Assembly: GCF_030816965.1 (NCBI RefSeq)
Contig: NZ_JAUSYQ010000002.1
Location: 9,786,001 to 9,850,000, forward strand
Length of the DNA stretch: 64,000 bases
Reading direction: 5' to 3'
DNA from: Streptomyces canus
GTDB taxonomy: Bacteria > Actinomycetota > Actinomycetes > Streptomycetales > Streptomycetaceae
A model generated the notes under the pieces. The model was given only the letters and a program-made list of their open reading frames with translations. It ran no database searches and was not told the DNA's origin. The translations under genes and the position numbers were made by a program. Below, one piece after another: positions 1-9,367 of the stretch. Position 1 is the first letter of the stretch. Every line of letters starts with the position of its first letter.

Positions 1-57
1 GGCCGCACGTTGACCACCGCCGACCAGGTCTCCCGCCCCCGGGTAGAAAGCAGGCTC

Positions 58-1068
58 ATGACGTCCTCGCCCAGCATGATGCGCGCCGTCCGGCTCTCCG
101 CTCCCGGCCCCGTGGACAACCTGCGGCTGACCACGCTCCCGCTCCCGCCCGAGAAGGACGGCTGGGTACGGATCCGCGTCGAGGCGTTCGGTCTCAACCG
201 CTCGGAGCTGAAGCTCCGGCTGGGTCTGAGCGTGGGCGTCAGTTTTCCCCGGGTGCCGGGCATCGAGGTCGCCGGCACCGTCGACGCGGCCCCGGCCGGC
301 AGTCGGCTGGCTCCAGGGCAGAAGGTCGTAGCGATGATGGGGGACATGGGGCGCACCTACGACGGCGGGTACGCCGAGTACACCTCGGTGCCGTTGTCCC
401 AGGTCATCCCCGTCGACACCGACCTGCCCTGGGAGGTGCTGGGCGCCCTGCCGGAGATGGTGCAGACCGCCTACGGTTCGCTCACCATCGGCCTGGACCT
501 GCAGCCCGGCCAGTCCGTGCTGATCCGCGGCGGCACCTCCTCGGTCGGCCTGGCAGCCGCCGCGCTGGCCACCTGGCGCGGTGCCACAGTGCTGTCCACC
601 ACCCGGCGGGCCGACCGCCTCACGCTGCTGTCGGAGCACGGCGTCGACCACCCCCTGCTCGACACCGGCGAGATCGCGCCCGCCGTACGCGAGCTGTACC
701 CGCGCGGCGTTGACGCCGCCCTCGACCTTGTCGGCACACCGACCCTGCCCGACACTCTGCGCGCGGTACGCGTACACGGCACCGCCTGCTTCGGTGGCAG
801 CCTCTCCAACCAGTGGACGGTGCGGGACTTCTCCCCGAACGAGTACCTGCCGAGGGGCGTACGCCTCGCGGGCTACTTCGGGGACGCCGCCGACCTGCCT
901 CGGGAGGCCTTCCAGGAGATCCTCGACGCCGTCGCCACCGGTCGGCTGGCGTTCCCCGTGGACCGCGTCTACGACGGCCTGGAGCAGGTGGCGCAGGCCC
1001 ACGACGACATGGAACACGACCGCGCCACCGGCAAGCTCGTCGTCCGCGTCCGACATGAGGACCGTTGA
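58..1068 (+). CDS. zinc-independent MDR-family alcohol dehydrogenase / quinone oxidoreductase
   Basis: This is a medium-chain dehydrogenase/reductase of the quinone-oxidoreductase type, expected to use NADPH to reduce an enone or quinone-like substrate in the cytosol. Seen in the sequence: a GroES-like N-terminal domain with the family segment [10 protein letters not shown], a Rossmann nucleotide loop GGTSSVG at about residues 158-164, and no Cys cluster for a structural zinc. The length, 336 aa, is normal. I start it at ATG 58, which has a weak purine stretch (gaaag) upstream; a TTG at position 10 is also in frame, but the family normally begins close to MMRAV. The substrate cannot be told from sequence. 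Confidence 0.85.
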   Translation: MTSSPSMMRAVRLSAPGPVDNLRLTTLPLPPEKDGWVRIRVEAFGLNRSELKLRLGLSVGVSFPRVPGIEVAGTVDAAPAGSRLAPGQKVVAMMGDMGRTYDGGYAEYTSVPLSQVIPVDTDLPWEVLGALPEMVQTAYGSLTIGLDLQPGQSVLIRGGTSSVGLAAAALATWRGATVLSTTRRADRLTLLSEHGVDHPLLDTGEIAPAVRELYPRGVDAALDLVGTPTLPDTLRAVRVHGTACFGGSLSNQWTVRDFSPNEYLPRGVRLAGYFGDAADLPREAFQEILDAVATGRLAFPVDRVYDGLEQVAQAHDDMEHDRATGKLVVRVRHEDR

Positions 1069-1357
1069 CATGTTGATCACGGCCGGTGGCCGTCGACCCA
1101 CGGGGGAGTAGCGTGGTCAGAGATGGGGACTTGAAGGGCAGGCCGGGTGTGGCGGCGTACCCCATGGGGGCCGCTCCGGCCAGGCTTCTCCGGTTCTGCC
1201 AACGAGCCGGAGAGGCCGCGCTCAGGTGAGCCCGTCATACTCCCGCCCCTCCTGAGCCTCTCACCTCCGACGGTTGGGCGTGGTGGTGAGGCCGGGCCGA
1301 CCGATGGTGGGGAGTGGGTCGGCGGTAGGGTGGCCGCACCGATGGGCGAGGTGGGTG

Positions 1358-2065
1358 GTGGCGGTGGAGTGGCGGGAATTCGCCGAGGCGATGGCCCAGC
1401 TTGCGCGGACGTTGCTGGCGCAGGAGTCGGTGCAGGGGACGCTGGACGAGATCGCGGCGTCGGCGGTGCGACTGGTGGACGGCTGTGACGCGGCCGGAAT
1501 ACTCGCGGTCCGCAAGGGCCGGGCGGTCACGTTGTCCTCGTGCGGCGACCTGGTGGAGGCATCCGACCGGCTGCAGGGCGAGCTGGCAGAGGGCCCGTGC
1601 TTCGATCTCGCCGCCCGCGCGACCGGCGGGAACGGAGAGCGCGTGTTCCGGATCGGGGACATCACCGAGCCGCAGCCGGCCTGGCCGCGGTTCGCAGCGG
1701 CGGCTCGCGACCTGGGTATCGGCAGCATGACCGGGGTGCTGCTCTACACTCACGACGAGGACTTCGGTGCGCTGAACCTGTACGCCCGCCGCCCGGGCGC
1801 CTTCGGCAAGGACATCGAGACCGCCGGCTGGATGCTGGCCTCGCACGCCGCCGTCGCCCTGGCGGACGCCCGCACCATCGACCAGCTCGAGGACGCCATG
1901 AAGACCCGGCACGCCATCGGTGAGGCCATGGGCATCCTGATGGAACGCCACAAGCTGAGCGAGGACGAAGCCTTCAACGTGCTGCGCCGCATCTCGCAGC
2001 AACACAACATCAAGCTCCGCGACGTCGCCCAGCGGGTCCGCACCAACCGCGCCGCCCGGGCCTGA
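1358..2065 (+). CDS. GAF and ANTAR domain-containing regulator
   Basis: This is a putative RNA-binding antitermination regulator. The N-terminal part (about residues 10-165) is a GAF sensor domain, with the typical ending GVLLYTHDEDFGALNLYA. The C-terminal 55 residues are an ANTAR domain (helical, KTRHAIGEAMGILMERHKL, then DEAFNVLRRISQ). ANTAR proteins bind paired hexaloop hairpins in nascent RNA and prevent termination; that is family knowledge, and no target hairpin pair is identified here. The start is uncertain. GTG 1358 sits 6 nt after GAGG, and GTG 1355, GTG 1364 and ATG 1391 are alternatives. It converges with the methyltransferase gene that ends 45 bp downstream. Confidence 0.85.
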   Translation: MAVEWREFAEAMAQLARTLLAQESVQGTLDEIAASAVRLVDGCDAAGILAVRKGRAVTLSSCGDLVEASDRLQGELAEGPCFDLAARATGGNGERVFRIGDITEPQPAWPRFAAAARDLGIGSMTGVLLYTHDEDFGALNLYARRPGAFGKDIETAGWMLASHAAVALADARTIDQLEDAMKTRHAIGEAMGILMERHKLSEDEAFNVLRRISQQHNIKLRDVAQRVRTNRAARA

Positions 2066-2110
2066 CCGCTCCCGCTTGGAGAACTCGTTCCGGCGGCCGC
2101 TCGCAGACGC

Positions 2111-2881
2111 TCAACGTCGGCGCGCGCTGACCAGCCAGGCGCGGGAGTCGAACCACACGCCGTCGCCGGTGTCGTGCGCGTCGAGAGTCGCGCACAACCG
2201 GTCGAGGGCGCGCTCGGCGGACGCGGCATCCAGAACGGCGAGCCATTCCTTCGCCATGCGCAGCTGGAGTACGGCAGCACGAGCGCCGTCGGCATCCGTG
2301 CCGTACCAGACGGGCTCGCGTACGTCGACGACGTCCACCGCGGTGAAGCCTGCCGCGGTCAGGACCTCGGCGACGACCTCCGGATCGGCCAGCGTGAAGG
2401 GGTCGTCGGCCGTCGAGGCCGACGCCGGCGACGCGTGCCCGCCGGCGAGCGCCGCCCGGATCGCGGTATGCCACTCCTGACGGTCGGCGGCCTGCCAGAC
2501 CAGCTGCACGAAGCGCGCGCCCGGGCGCAGGGCTCGCCCGATGTTGGCGAACGCGACCACCGGGTCGGAGAAGAACATCGTGCCGAACCGACTGACGCCC
2601 AGAGTGAAGTACTCCGGCGGGAAGGCATGGGCCTGGACGTCACCCTGCACGAAATCGACATTGCGGAGGCCTTCCGTCTCGGCCTGTCGGCGGGCCCGCG
2701 CCAGCATGGGGCCCGACACGTCGATGCCGAGCACGCTGCCGGACGACGCCGCTCGGGCCGCGTCCCGGGTGGTCCGGCCGGTGCCGCAGCCGATGTCGAG
2801 GACACGATCACCGGGACGGATGTCGAGGGCTTCCAGCAGTCGCTCGTGATAGCGAGCGAGCTCCGGGTCGTAGTCGAACAA
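2111..2881 (-). CDS. class I SAM-dependent methyltransferase
   Basis: This is a methyltransferase with the UbiE/MenG-like Rossmann fold. Motif I is clear (DIGCGTG, about residues 29-35 from this start), followed by GIDVSGPMLARAR (motif II) and the FVQGDVQAHAF segment. The substrate is unknown; the general layout resembles small-molecule methyltransferases. I chose TTG 2881 because GAGGAG lies 9 nt upstream and the protein then begins LFDYDPELARYHE, which matches the usual family start. The frame stays open further upstream, but that extension is proline and arginine rich and looks non-coding. Confidence 0.8.
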   Translation of the reverse strand: MFDYDPELARYHERLLEALDIRPGDRVLDIGCGTGRTTRDAARAASSGSVLGIDVSGPMLARARRQAETEGLRNVDFVQGDVQAHAFPPEYFTLGVSRFGTMFFSDPVVAFANIGRALRPGARFVQLVWQAADRQEWHTAIRAALAGGHASPASASTADDPFTLADPEVVAEVLTAAGFTAVDVVDVREPVWYGTDADGARAAVLQLRMAKEWLAVLDAASAERALDRLCATLDAHDTGDGVWFDSRAWLVSARRR

Positions 2882-2894
2882 TGTGACCGTCTCC

Positions 2895-3266
2895 TCACGC
2901 AGCTGATGCCGTATGGGCTGGGGCCAGGTGTGGTGGACGGCCCTTTTGATCTGGGAGTTCGGCATCTTGAGTTTGCTGGAGCAGGGCGAGGGTTCTGACC
3001 AGCAGGTCAGGGGAAAAGTTCCCCGGTGCAAGGGTTACGCCGCGCCGGGCGGAGCGCAGGGTTCCGGTGAAGGAGAACCGGTCGGCGTCCAGGCCCAGGG
3101 TGGCACGGGCCCGGGCGATCGAGCCGGGGTCCGCGACGTCGAGGAGTTCCTTGCGCCGGCCGGCGACGACCACCTTGTGGCCGGCCTCGTGCAGGCGCAG
3201 GGCCAGGCCGAGGCCGATGTCCGCAGTTCCGCCGGTGATCAGGAACGTGTTGCCGGTCATCTTCAT
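2895..3266 (-). pseudogene. truncated SDR family oxidoreductase remnant
   Basis: The first 40 or so residues are a good short-chain dehydrogenase N-terminus ([20 protein letters not shown], then [19 protein letters not shown]). The next segment, [14 protein letters not shown], normally follows only after an intervening stretch, so an internal piece seems missing. The rest of the frame has no SDR catalytic motif (no YxxxK) and ends after about 123 residues, against a usual 240-250. ATG 3266 has a ribosome site (GGAG) upstream. I read this as the decayed remains of an SDR gene, not a functional enzyme. Confidence 0.6.
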
Positions 3267-3497
3267 GAGGGTCTCGCTCCTTCGGTACGGCCGACCGGTG
3301 AGCGCCCGCAGCCTCGACCGTAGGGGCGCCCGCGCAGGGGCGGGAGAGGAAGGTCTGTCCATGGATCGGCGGTCTCGGCCTGGTGGAGAGGTCCACCAGC
3401 GGATCCGGTGTCGCTTCGGCGTCGCGGTATCCGAGGCCAGCCCTGGACGCCCTCGCGCTGGCAGAGGATCCGCGAGGTGCGCCCCTTCCTCGGGCTT

Positions 3498-4187
3498 TTA
3501 CCTCGACGCTGAGACCTGTTCCCCGGGCGAGCGCACAGCTGTGGAAGGAGGCTCGAACGCGCCTTGTCCCGCACTGAGCCCGTCCAGCAGGAGGTCACCG
3601 AGCTCGGAGAAGGCGTCGCCGGCGCTCAGGCCGGTCCGCTCCAGAAGAATCCCCGACTGGACCGCGTCGATGGCGACCGCTACGACATGGGCGGCGAAAT
3701 GGCCGTTGAGCGCGCGGAAAACACCGGTCTGCACGCCCTCCTCGATCAGTTCGTGGACCCGGCGCGCCGCGGCGGCGGAGTTCGTGCGGTAGATCTGTGC
3801 GGTCGGTTCGTAACCGACCATGTCGTCGTAGAAGGCGTGGGAATGCCGGCGCATGGCCGTGCCGACGCCGGTGAGGTAGACCCGGATGCGCTGCCTGGGG
3901 TCCGGCTCGGTCTGGACGGCCTGTTCGATCTCGGCTGTCGCATCCCGGAAGAAAGCGCGGGTGACCGCCAGGACCAGCTGTTCCTTCGTGGAGGCGAGGC
4001 TGTACAGCGTCGCCTTGGAGCACCCCAGTCGTTGGGCGAGCTCATCCATGGTCACCGCGGTGAAGCCTTCGGTCAGGATGATCGCCTCGGCCTGGCGCAG
4101 CAGTTCGTCCCGCCGACGGGTGTCGACGACCCGCCTGCGCGTCGTTCGGCGCGGGCGTCGGTCGCGCGAGTCAGGTTGGGCCGTCAC
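3498..4187 (-). CDS. TetR/AcrR family transcriptional regulator
   Basis: A 229-aa repressor of the TetR family. The N-terminal helix-turn-helix is visible at about residues 25-70 (AEAIILTEGFTAVTMDELAQ, then RLGCSKATLYSLASTKEQLV), followed by an all-helical ligand domain of normal length. The start is GTG 4187, 9 nt after GGGAG. The basic N-terminal tail (RDRRPRRTTRRR) is common in such proteins. It lies immediately downstream of the SDR of a four-gene catabolic operon on the same strand, with its own operator-like sequence at 4259-4286. A matching sequence lies in front of the esterase at 9328, so the likely role is repression of that operon and of itself, relieved by a CoA thioester or related intermediate (inference). 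Confidence 0.88.
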   Translation of the reverse strand: MTAQPDSRDRRPRRTTRRRVVDTRRRDELLRQAEAIILTEGFTAVTMDELAQRLGCSKATLYSLASTKEQLVLAVTRAFFRDATAEIEQAVQTEPDPRQRIRVYLTGVGTAMRRHSHAFYDDMVGYEPTAQIYRTNSAAAARRVHELIEEGVQTGVFRALNGHFAAHVVAVAIDAVQSGILLERTGLSAGDAFSELGDLLLDGLSAGQGAFEPPSTAVRSPGEQVSASR

Positions 4188-4258
4188 CGCAGCAGTCTCC
4201 CATGAGCGTCGCCGCCGAAAGCGGCGGGTGGCCGTCCGGGCTGGAGGGCCGACCAAAT

Positions 4259-4286
4259 GGGTACTAGCGTACCGTCTAACGTACCC
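4259..4286. promoter_or_regulatory. TetR operator-like site upstream of tetR
   Basis: A 28-bp element bounded by GGGTAC and GTACCC, with an internal CGTACC. Read on the minus strand it is GGGTACGTTA, three variable bases, then GGTACG and a final GTACCC. It agrees at 23 of 28 positions with the element at 9368-9395. It lies about 70 bp upstream of the TetR start, inside the gap after the SDR gene, and probably provides autoregulation. Confidence 0.6.
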
Positions 4287-4399
4287 GCGTGGAGTGCCCC
4301 CGTCCGGGACGTTCGGACAAAGGGTGGCTGACTGACTCGCAGGCGACGTCCGCGGCAGCATGCAACGGCTGGTCACCTGCTCCTCCGCCGGACTCGCGG

Positions 4400-5158
4400 T
4401 TACCGGATCGAGGATCCGATGGAGATGCCGCCGTCCACGTCGAGGACGATGCCGGTGATGTAACCGGCGGCCTCGCTGGCGAGGAAGGCCGCGGCTTCGG
4501 CGATGTCCTCGGGCCTGCCGGTGTGGCGCATGGGGATCTTGTGGGTGAGTCTGTCGCGTGCGGGGCCGTTCATGGAGGCGAGCATGGGGGTCTCGATGAG
4601 GCCGGGGGCGATGGCGTTGGCGGTGATGCCGTGTCGGGCGCCCTCGATGGCGAGGGTGCGGGTCATGCCGACGATGCCGGCCTTGGCGGCCACGTAGTTG
4701 GTCTGGCCGAAGTTCCCGCGCCAGGACATGGAGGAGAAGCTGACGATGCGGCCGTAGCCCTGGCGTTTCATGGGGCCGAACGCGGCCCGGGCGCAGTGGA
4801 AGCCGCCGGTGAGGCTGACGTCGATGACCGCGTGCCAGTCGTCGTCGGTGATGTCCTCGACGCGGTTGTCGCGGATGATGCCGGCGTTGTTGACCAGCAC
4901 GTCGAGGCGGTCGAGACCGGCGGTGACATCGGCGATCCAGGCATCGACCTGAGCGGAGTCCGTCACGTCCACCACGTCCGTGCGGAGGTTCGCGTCGTGG
5001 GCGTCGGCGATCGTCCCGGCGGCGTCGGTGAGGGCCTGTTCGTTGACGTCGGCCAGCGCGACGGTGGCGCCCTCTGCGGCGAACCGGGTCGCCATGGCGA
5101 GGCCGAGGCCTTGGGCGGCGCCGGTGATGGCGACGACGCGTCCGTGGTAGCGGTTCAC
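4400..5158 (-). CDS. SDR family oxidoreductase (3-oxoacyl-ACP reductase / 3-hydroxyacyl-CoA dehydrogenase type)
   Basis: A complete 252-aa classical short-chain dehydrogenase. The TGxxxGxG loop (TGAAQGLG), the NNAG motif (VNNAGIIRDN), the catalytic Ser in SFSSMSW, the YxxxK pair (YVAAKAG) and the C-terminal DVDGG are all present. It probably oxidises or reduces the 3-hydroxy/3-oxo position of an acyl-CoA. It is the last gene of the operon. GTG 5158 overlaps the stop of the enoyl-CoA hydratase by 4 nt (5155-5158), which implies translational coupling and fits the next beta-oxidation-like step. Confidence 0.88.
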   Translation of the reverse strand: MNRYHGRVVAITGAAQGLGLAMATRFAAEGATVALADVNEQALTDAAGTIADAHDANLRTDVVDVTDSAQVDAWIADVTAGLDRLDVLVNNAGIIRDNRVEDITDDDWHAVIDVSLTGGFHCARAAFGPMKRQGYGRIVSFSSMSWRGNFGQTNYVAAKAGIVGMTRTLAIEGARHGITANAIAPGLIETPMLASMNGPARDRLTHKIPMRHTGRPEDIAEAAAFLASEAAGYITGIVLDVDGGISIGSSIR

Positions 5159-5943
5159 TTGGTGTCTGCTTTCGTGGTGGGGGGAGTGAGGAAGGCCCGC
5201 AGGGCGTCGGCCACCGAGCTCGCCGGCCAGTTGTCGGCGAAGGTGGCCAGTTCCTCGCGCAGGGCGTCCTCGGGGACGATGCCGTCGATCCGGTGCAGGA
5301 GTGTCTTGAGCCGTTGCTGGGCGGGGCTGTGGCGGTCGGCCAACTGCCGGCAGATACGCATGGCGGTGGCGTCGAGGTCGGCTGCGGGCACGATCGCCTG
5401 GATCCAGCCCGTGTGAGCGAAGGCGGTCGCGGGCAGCAGTTCGCCGGTGAGCAGGAGCCAGCGCGACAGTCCGCGTCCGACCGCGCCGGGAAGCCGGACG
5501 CTGGACCCGCCTGCCGGCACCAGCCGCCGCTTGAGGTGGCCGTCCCCGATGAGCGTGGTGTCGGCTGCGACGACGACATCGCAGGCCAGCGCGAGTTCGA
5601 GTCCCCCGGCGACGGCGTGACCGTGCAGCACGGCGACCCACGGTTTCGGGCTGGCCGCGATACGGCTGAAGCAGGCCGACACGTCGGTCAGGAAGTCGAC
5701 CGGGTTCTCGCCGCGGTCGTGCAGTTCCAGGAACTGGTGGAAGTCGCCGCCGGCGCAGAAGCTCGGTCCTCTGCCGGCCACGGCGATGACCGCTGTGCCG
5801 GGGTCGGCCTCGGCGCTGGTGATCTGCTTGTCGAGGGCTTCGATGAGGGTGACGTCGAGGGCGTTGCGCCGCTCGGGGCGGTTGAGCAGCAGCCACCGGA
5901 CGGGGCCGCGTTGCTCGACGATGAGGGGATCCGTGTCGGTCAC
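5155..5943 (-). CDS. enoyl-CoA hydratase/isomerase family protein
   Basis: A 262-aa crotonase-fold enzyme. The oxyanion-hole segments are seen in GRGPSFCAGGDFHQF and in HGHAVAGGLELALACDVVVA. The position that is usually the second catalytic Glu lies in a divergent region (LIGDGHLKRRLVPAGG), so hydratase, isomerase or hydrolase activity cannot be settled. It acts on a CoA thioester, most likely the product of the synthetase encoded just upstream. GTG 5943 overlaps the synthetase stop by 4 nt, and its own stop overlaps the SDR start. Confidence 0.85.
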   Translation of the reverse strand: MTDTDPLIVEQRGPVRWLLLNRPERRNALDVTLIEALDKQITSAEADPGTAVIAVAGRGPSFCAGGDFHQFLELHDRGENPVDFLTDVSACFSRIAASPKPWVAVLHGHAVAGGLELALACDVVVAADTTLIGDGHLKRRLVPAGGSSVRLPGAVGRGLSRWLLLTGELLPATAFAHTGWIQAIVPAADLDATAMRICRQLADRHSPAQQRLKTLLHRIDGIVPEDALREELATFADNWPASSVADALRAFLTPPTTKADTK

Positions 5944-7583
5944 TGTGTCTCTCGGCTGGAAGGTTCGGTGCGTCGGCGTTTGCGCAGCAGGTAGCGCTGG
6001 GTCTTGCCGCTGGGCGTCTTGGGCAGGGCGTCTATGAAGTGGATCGTGCGCGGGTAGGCGTGGGCGGCGTAGCGGGTCTTGACCAACTGCTGGAGTTCGG
6101 CGGCCAGTTCGGGTGAGTCGTCGGTGCCGTCGCGGAGGACGACGTACGCCTCGATGACCTCGCCACGGACCTCGTCGGGTGCGCCGATGACGCTGCACTC
6201 GGCGACGGCGGGGTGCTGGGCGAGGACGCTCTCGATCTCGAACGGCCCGATCCGGTAGCCGGCCATGATGATCACGTCGTCGTCGCGGGAGGAGAAGAAG
6301 AAGTCGCCGTCGGCGTCGATGCGCCCGGCGTCGCCCGTGAGGTACCAGCGGCCGTCGGGGGTGAACTTGGCCTCGCTCTGCCCGGGGATCTGGTAGTCGC
6401 GGAAGGTCATCAGCGGGCTCGCCGCGACGTCGATCGCGACCCGGCCGAGCACGCCTGGTCCGGCGGGCTCGTCCTTCTCGTCGGCCAAGACGGTGAGGCT
6501 CCAGCCGGGCACAGGCCGTCCCATGGATCCCGTCTTGAGGGGGCGGGCGAGTTCGGGGTGGTGGTGGTTGGCCAGGGGCATGCCGACCTCAGTCTGGCCG
6601 AAGTGATCGTGCACGGCCAGGCCGAGCGCGGCGCCGGCCCACTCGTTGACCTCGGGAGTCAGGGGCTCGCCCGCGCTGGACGCCCGCTCCAGGCGCAGCG
6701 CCCGCGGCACCGGCACCGACGAGGAGCGCAGTCCCCGGTACACGGTCGGGGCGGCGGTGAAGTCGGTGACCCGGTGGTCGACGAGGGTGCGCCAGGTCGT
6801 CTCCGGGGAGAACCCGCCGGACAGCAGCAGGCTGGGGATACCGGCGGCCATCGGAGCGACGACGGCGGAGTACAGCCCGTAGGCCCAGCCGGGGTCGGCG
6901 GCGCACCAGTAGCTGCTGTCCCGGGTGACACCGAGGCCGTACTCCAGGTAGATCTGCCATCCGGCGATGTAGGAGGCGGGGTGGATGACCCCCTTGGGCT
7001 TGCCGGTGGTGCCGGAGGTGAACATGTGCACCAGCGGTCCGTCCCCGCTCGTGGTGACGGCGGGCACCGGCTCGGGCGACGCGGCCGCGACGAGGTCGGC
7101 CAGCACCATGTCACCGTGCTGCGTGCCGGTTCCGGTGACGACGACGCGGCGCCGAGGGTCGTCCGGCATGTCGGGGCCCGGGTCCAGTTTGTGGCGCTGG
7201 TCGGGGTCGACGACCACCACGTTCGCACCGGAGCCTTCCAGACGCAGGGCGATGGCCTGGGGCGCGAACGCGGTGAACAGCGGGACGTAGACCGCGCCGA
7301 GCCGCCAGATCGCGAGGATGACGGTGACCAGGTCGGTGCTCTTGCCCATCAGGGTCGCCACCCGGTCGCCCGGGGCGACCCCAAGCCCTTGCAGCGCCCG
7401 GGCACAGCGGTGCGAGTCGGCGGCGAGCTCGCCGTAGGTGAGCGTGGAAGCTCCACCGGTGCCGTCGGCCAGGGTGAACGCGACGCGGTCGGCGGGGTGC
7501 TGGTCGCACAGCAACCAGGCCACATCGAGGGAAGACGCCGTGAATCGCGCGGTCAGCTCGGCGACCCGGTCCGCGGCGCTCAT
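5940..7583 (-). CDS. AMP-forming acyl-CoA synthetase
   Basis: A 547-aa adenylate-forming enzyme that activates a carboxylic acid to its CoA thioester through an acyl-AMP. Seen: the P-loop-like A3 motif (MFTSGTTGKPKGV), the A5 motif (DHFGQTEVG), A7/A8 (WYLTGDAGRIDADGDFFF, then SRDDDVIIMAGYRIGP) and the catalytic Lys near the C-terminus (LPKTPSGKTQRY). The full A1-A10 set in the usual order, with a medium-chain or acetyl-CoA synthetase-like flavour (DPGWAYG), suggests a short to medium acid. ATG 7583 overlaps the stop of the esterase gene by 4 nt. The acid may be released by that esterase. Confidence 0.9.
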   Translation of the reverse strand: MSAADRVAELTARFTASSLDVAWLLCDQHPADRVAFTLADGTGGASTLTYGELAADSHRCARALQGLGVAPGDRVATLMGKSTDLVTVILAIWRLGAVYVPLFTAFAPQAIALRLEGSGANVVVVDPDQRHKLDPGPDMPDDPRRRVVVTGTGTQHGDMVLADLVAAASPEPVPAVTTSGDGPLVHMFTSGTTGKPKGVIHPASYIAGWQIYLEYGLGVTRDSSYWCAADPGWAYGLYSAVVAPMAAGIPSLLLSGGFSPETTWRTLVDHRVTDFTAAPTVYRGLRSSSVPVPRALRLERASSAGEPLTPEVNEWAGAALGLAVHDHFGQTEVGMPLANHHHPELARPLKTGSMGRPVPGWSLTVLADEKDEPAGPGVLGRVAIDVAASPLMTFRDYQIPGQSEAKFTPDGRWYLTGDAGRIDADGDFFFSSRDDDVIIMAGYRIGPFEIESVLAQHPAVAECSVIGAPDEVRGEVIEAYVVLRDGTDDSPELAAELQQLVKTRYAAHAYPRTIHFIDALPKTPSGKTQRYLLRKRRRTEPSSRETQ

Positions 7584-9328
7584 CGCTGGTCCTTCCGGTC
7601 GATGATCGGCAGCACGAGACGGCTGGGGTGGTTCGGCCCGTGATGGATGTGGTTGACCGCGGGAATCATCTGCTCCTCGCTCTCACGGGCGATGACGCCG
7701 CCGGTGTTGGTGTTGCGGTCGTAGCGGGGGAAGTTGCTGCTGGAGACGTCCACGCGGATGCGGTGACCGGGAAGGAAGACATTGGAGGTGGCGGTCATGT
7801 CGATGGTGATCTCGTAGACCGTGCCGGGCTCCATCATTTCCTCCGTGGCCAGGCCGCTCCGGTAGCGGGTGCGCAGGATCCCGTCGCACAGGTTGATCGC
7901 CTTGCCGTCGGGGAAGACGTCGACGAGTTTGGCGGTGAAGTCGGTGTCCACCGCCGACGAGGAGACGAACAGGGTCAGGCTGACCGGGCCGGTGACCTCG
8001 ACGGCCTCGTCGAGTACGGGTGTTGCGAAGCACAGGACGTCCTCGCGGGCGGCGACCGTCCGCTGGTCGACCGGACCGCAGAACCCCTGTGTCGTCGGCA
8101 TCGACGCCCCGCCAGCCGAGGGAACCGGGCGGCGCGGGTCGTAGAGGTAGGTGTCGTGTCCGCCGCCGGTCGGCGCCTCGGTGGTCAACACGCCGTCCCC
8201 GCCCGCCGTGTTGGCGTGACCGGCGCTCGTCAGGTGGAAGTCGGTCCACCTCGTGTCGGGCAGCGGCCACTCCTGCTCGTCGCGCCACTGGTCGATACCC
8301 ATGACGAAGATCTTCACGGGCGCCACGTCGTCGAGAGCGGTGGTGTCGCCGCGGAGCCAGCGGTCGAAGAACTTCACATGAAGGCCGGTCAGACCCATCA
8401 TCTGGGCACTGGCCAGCGGTCCGAAGGAGCGGTCGGGATAGACGCCACTGGTGGACATGTGATCCCACGGACCGATGATCAGCCGCTGGCCCTCGCGGGC
8501 CTGCGCACTGCCCGCCTTCTGGCGGGCGGTGGTGTAGGTACGGACGGTCTGCCCGATGTAGAGGTCGTACCAGCCGCCGATGTTGAGCGCCGGGACCGTG
8601 GCGTTCTTGAGCTCGGGCGTGAGCTCCATAGCGTCCCAGTAGGCGTCGTGGGAGGGGTGAGCCATCCAGTCGTCCCACCACTTCCCGTACTCCGCCAGGA
8701 CCGGAACCTCGGCCGTCGGCAACACGTCGTTCAGCGGCTCCGGGAACAGGAGAGCCTGACCGAGCTGCTGCAGCTGGGACGCGGAGCCCTCGCCGGCCGC
8801 CAGGGATCGCTGCGCGTCGGCCGTGTACATCATGGTGTTCCACAGCGTGACCAGGCTCAGCGAGAGCGCACCGCCCGCCCCGTACCAGGGCGCCTCGTAG
8901 TTGTCGATCGAGGTGAAGGCCGGCGCGATCGCCTTGAGGCCGGGGGCGCCGGTCACGGCGGTCTCCCACTGGACCATGCCGAGGTAGGACGCCCCGTACA
9001 TGCCCACCGTGCCGTCCGACCACGGCTGGTCAGTGATCCAGGCGACGGTGTCCTCGCCGTCGGCCCGGTCGGCCATGTGAGGAACGAACTCGCCTTCTGA
9101 GCGGTGGGTGCCCCGGCAGTCCTGCACCACCACCGCGTAGCCCGACTCCAGCAAAGCCATGAGGTCGGGCATGACCCCGCCCAGGGTGATGCCGAACGCG
9201 TCTTTGCCGTAGGGCATTCGCACGAGCAGCGACGGAGCCTTCCCCTCGACTGGATGCCACACGTTGGCGGCGAGGGCTACACCGTCACGCATCGGAACCT
9301 GGACATCTATCTCGTATAGGTGCTGCAT
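7580..9328 (-). CDS. CocE/NonD family hydrolase (X-Pro dipeptidyl-peptidase S15-like esterase)
   Basis: A 582-aa alpha/beta hydrolase of the cocaine-esterase/S15 group. The nucleophile is in MYGASYLGMVQW (Ser114). A large helical cap follows, then the C-terminal jelly-roll found in PepX-type enzymes (VTGPVSLTLFVSSSAVDTDF). There is no obvious signal peptide, so it is probably cytosolic. The family cleaves esters or amides of small acids; the actual substrate is unknown. It is the first gene of the operon. ATG 9328 follows GAGGAG, and an operator-like element sits about 40 bp upstream. Together with the synthetase, hydratase and SDR it suggests hydrolysis of an ester followed by CoA activation and beta-oxidation-like steps. 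Confidence 0.88.
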   Translation of the reverse strand: MQHLYEIDVQVPMRDGVALAANVWHPVEGKAPSLLVRMPYGKDAFGITLGGVMPDLMALLESGYAVVVQDCRGTHRSEGEFVPHMADRADGEDTVAWITDQPWSDGTVGMYGASYLGMVQWETAVTGAPGLKAIAPAFTSIDNYEAPWYGAGGALSLSLVTLWNTMMYTADAQRSLAAGEGSASQLQQLGQALLFPEPLNDVLPTAEVPVLAEYGKWWDDWMAHPSHDAYWDAMELTPELKNATVPALNIGGWYDLYIGQTVRTYTTARQKAGSAQAREGQRLIIGPWDHMSTSGVYPDRSFGPLASAQMMGLTGLHVKFFDRWLRGDTTALDDVAPVKIFVMGIDQWRDEQEWPLPDTRWTDFHLTSAGHANTAGGDGVLTTEAPTGGGHDTYLYDPRRPVPSAGGASMPTTQGFCGPVDQRTVAAREDVLCFATPVLDEAVEVTGPVSLTLFVSSSAVDTDFTAKLVDVFPDGKAINLCDGILRTRYRSGLATEEMMEPGTVYEITIDMTATSNVFLPGHRIRVDVSSSNFPRYDRNTNTGGVIARESEEQMIPAVNHIHHGPNHPSRLVLPIIDRKDQR

Positions 9329-9367
9329 CGGTGCTCCTCGTTGAGCTGACGGCGTCGCCCCGGATTT

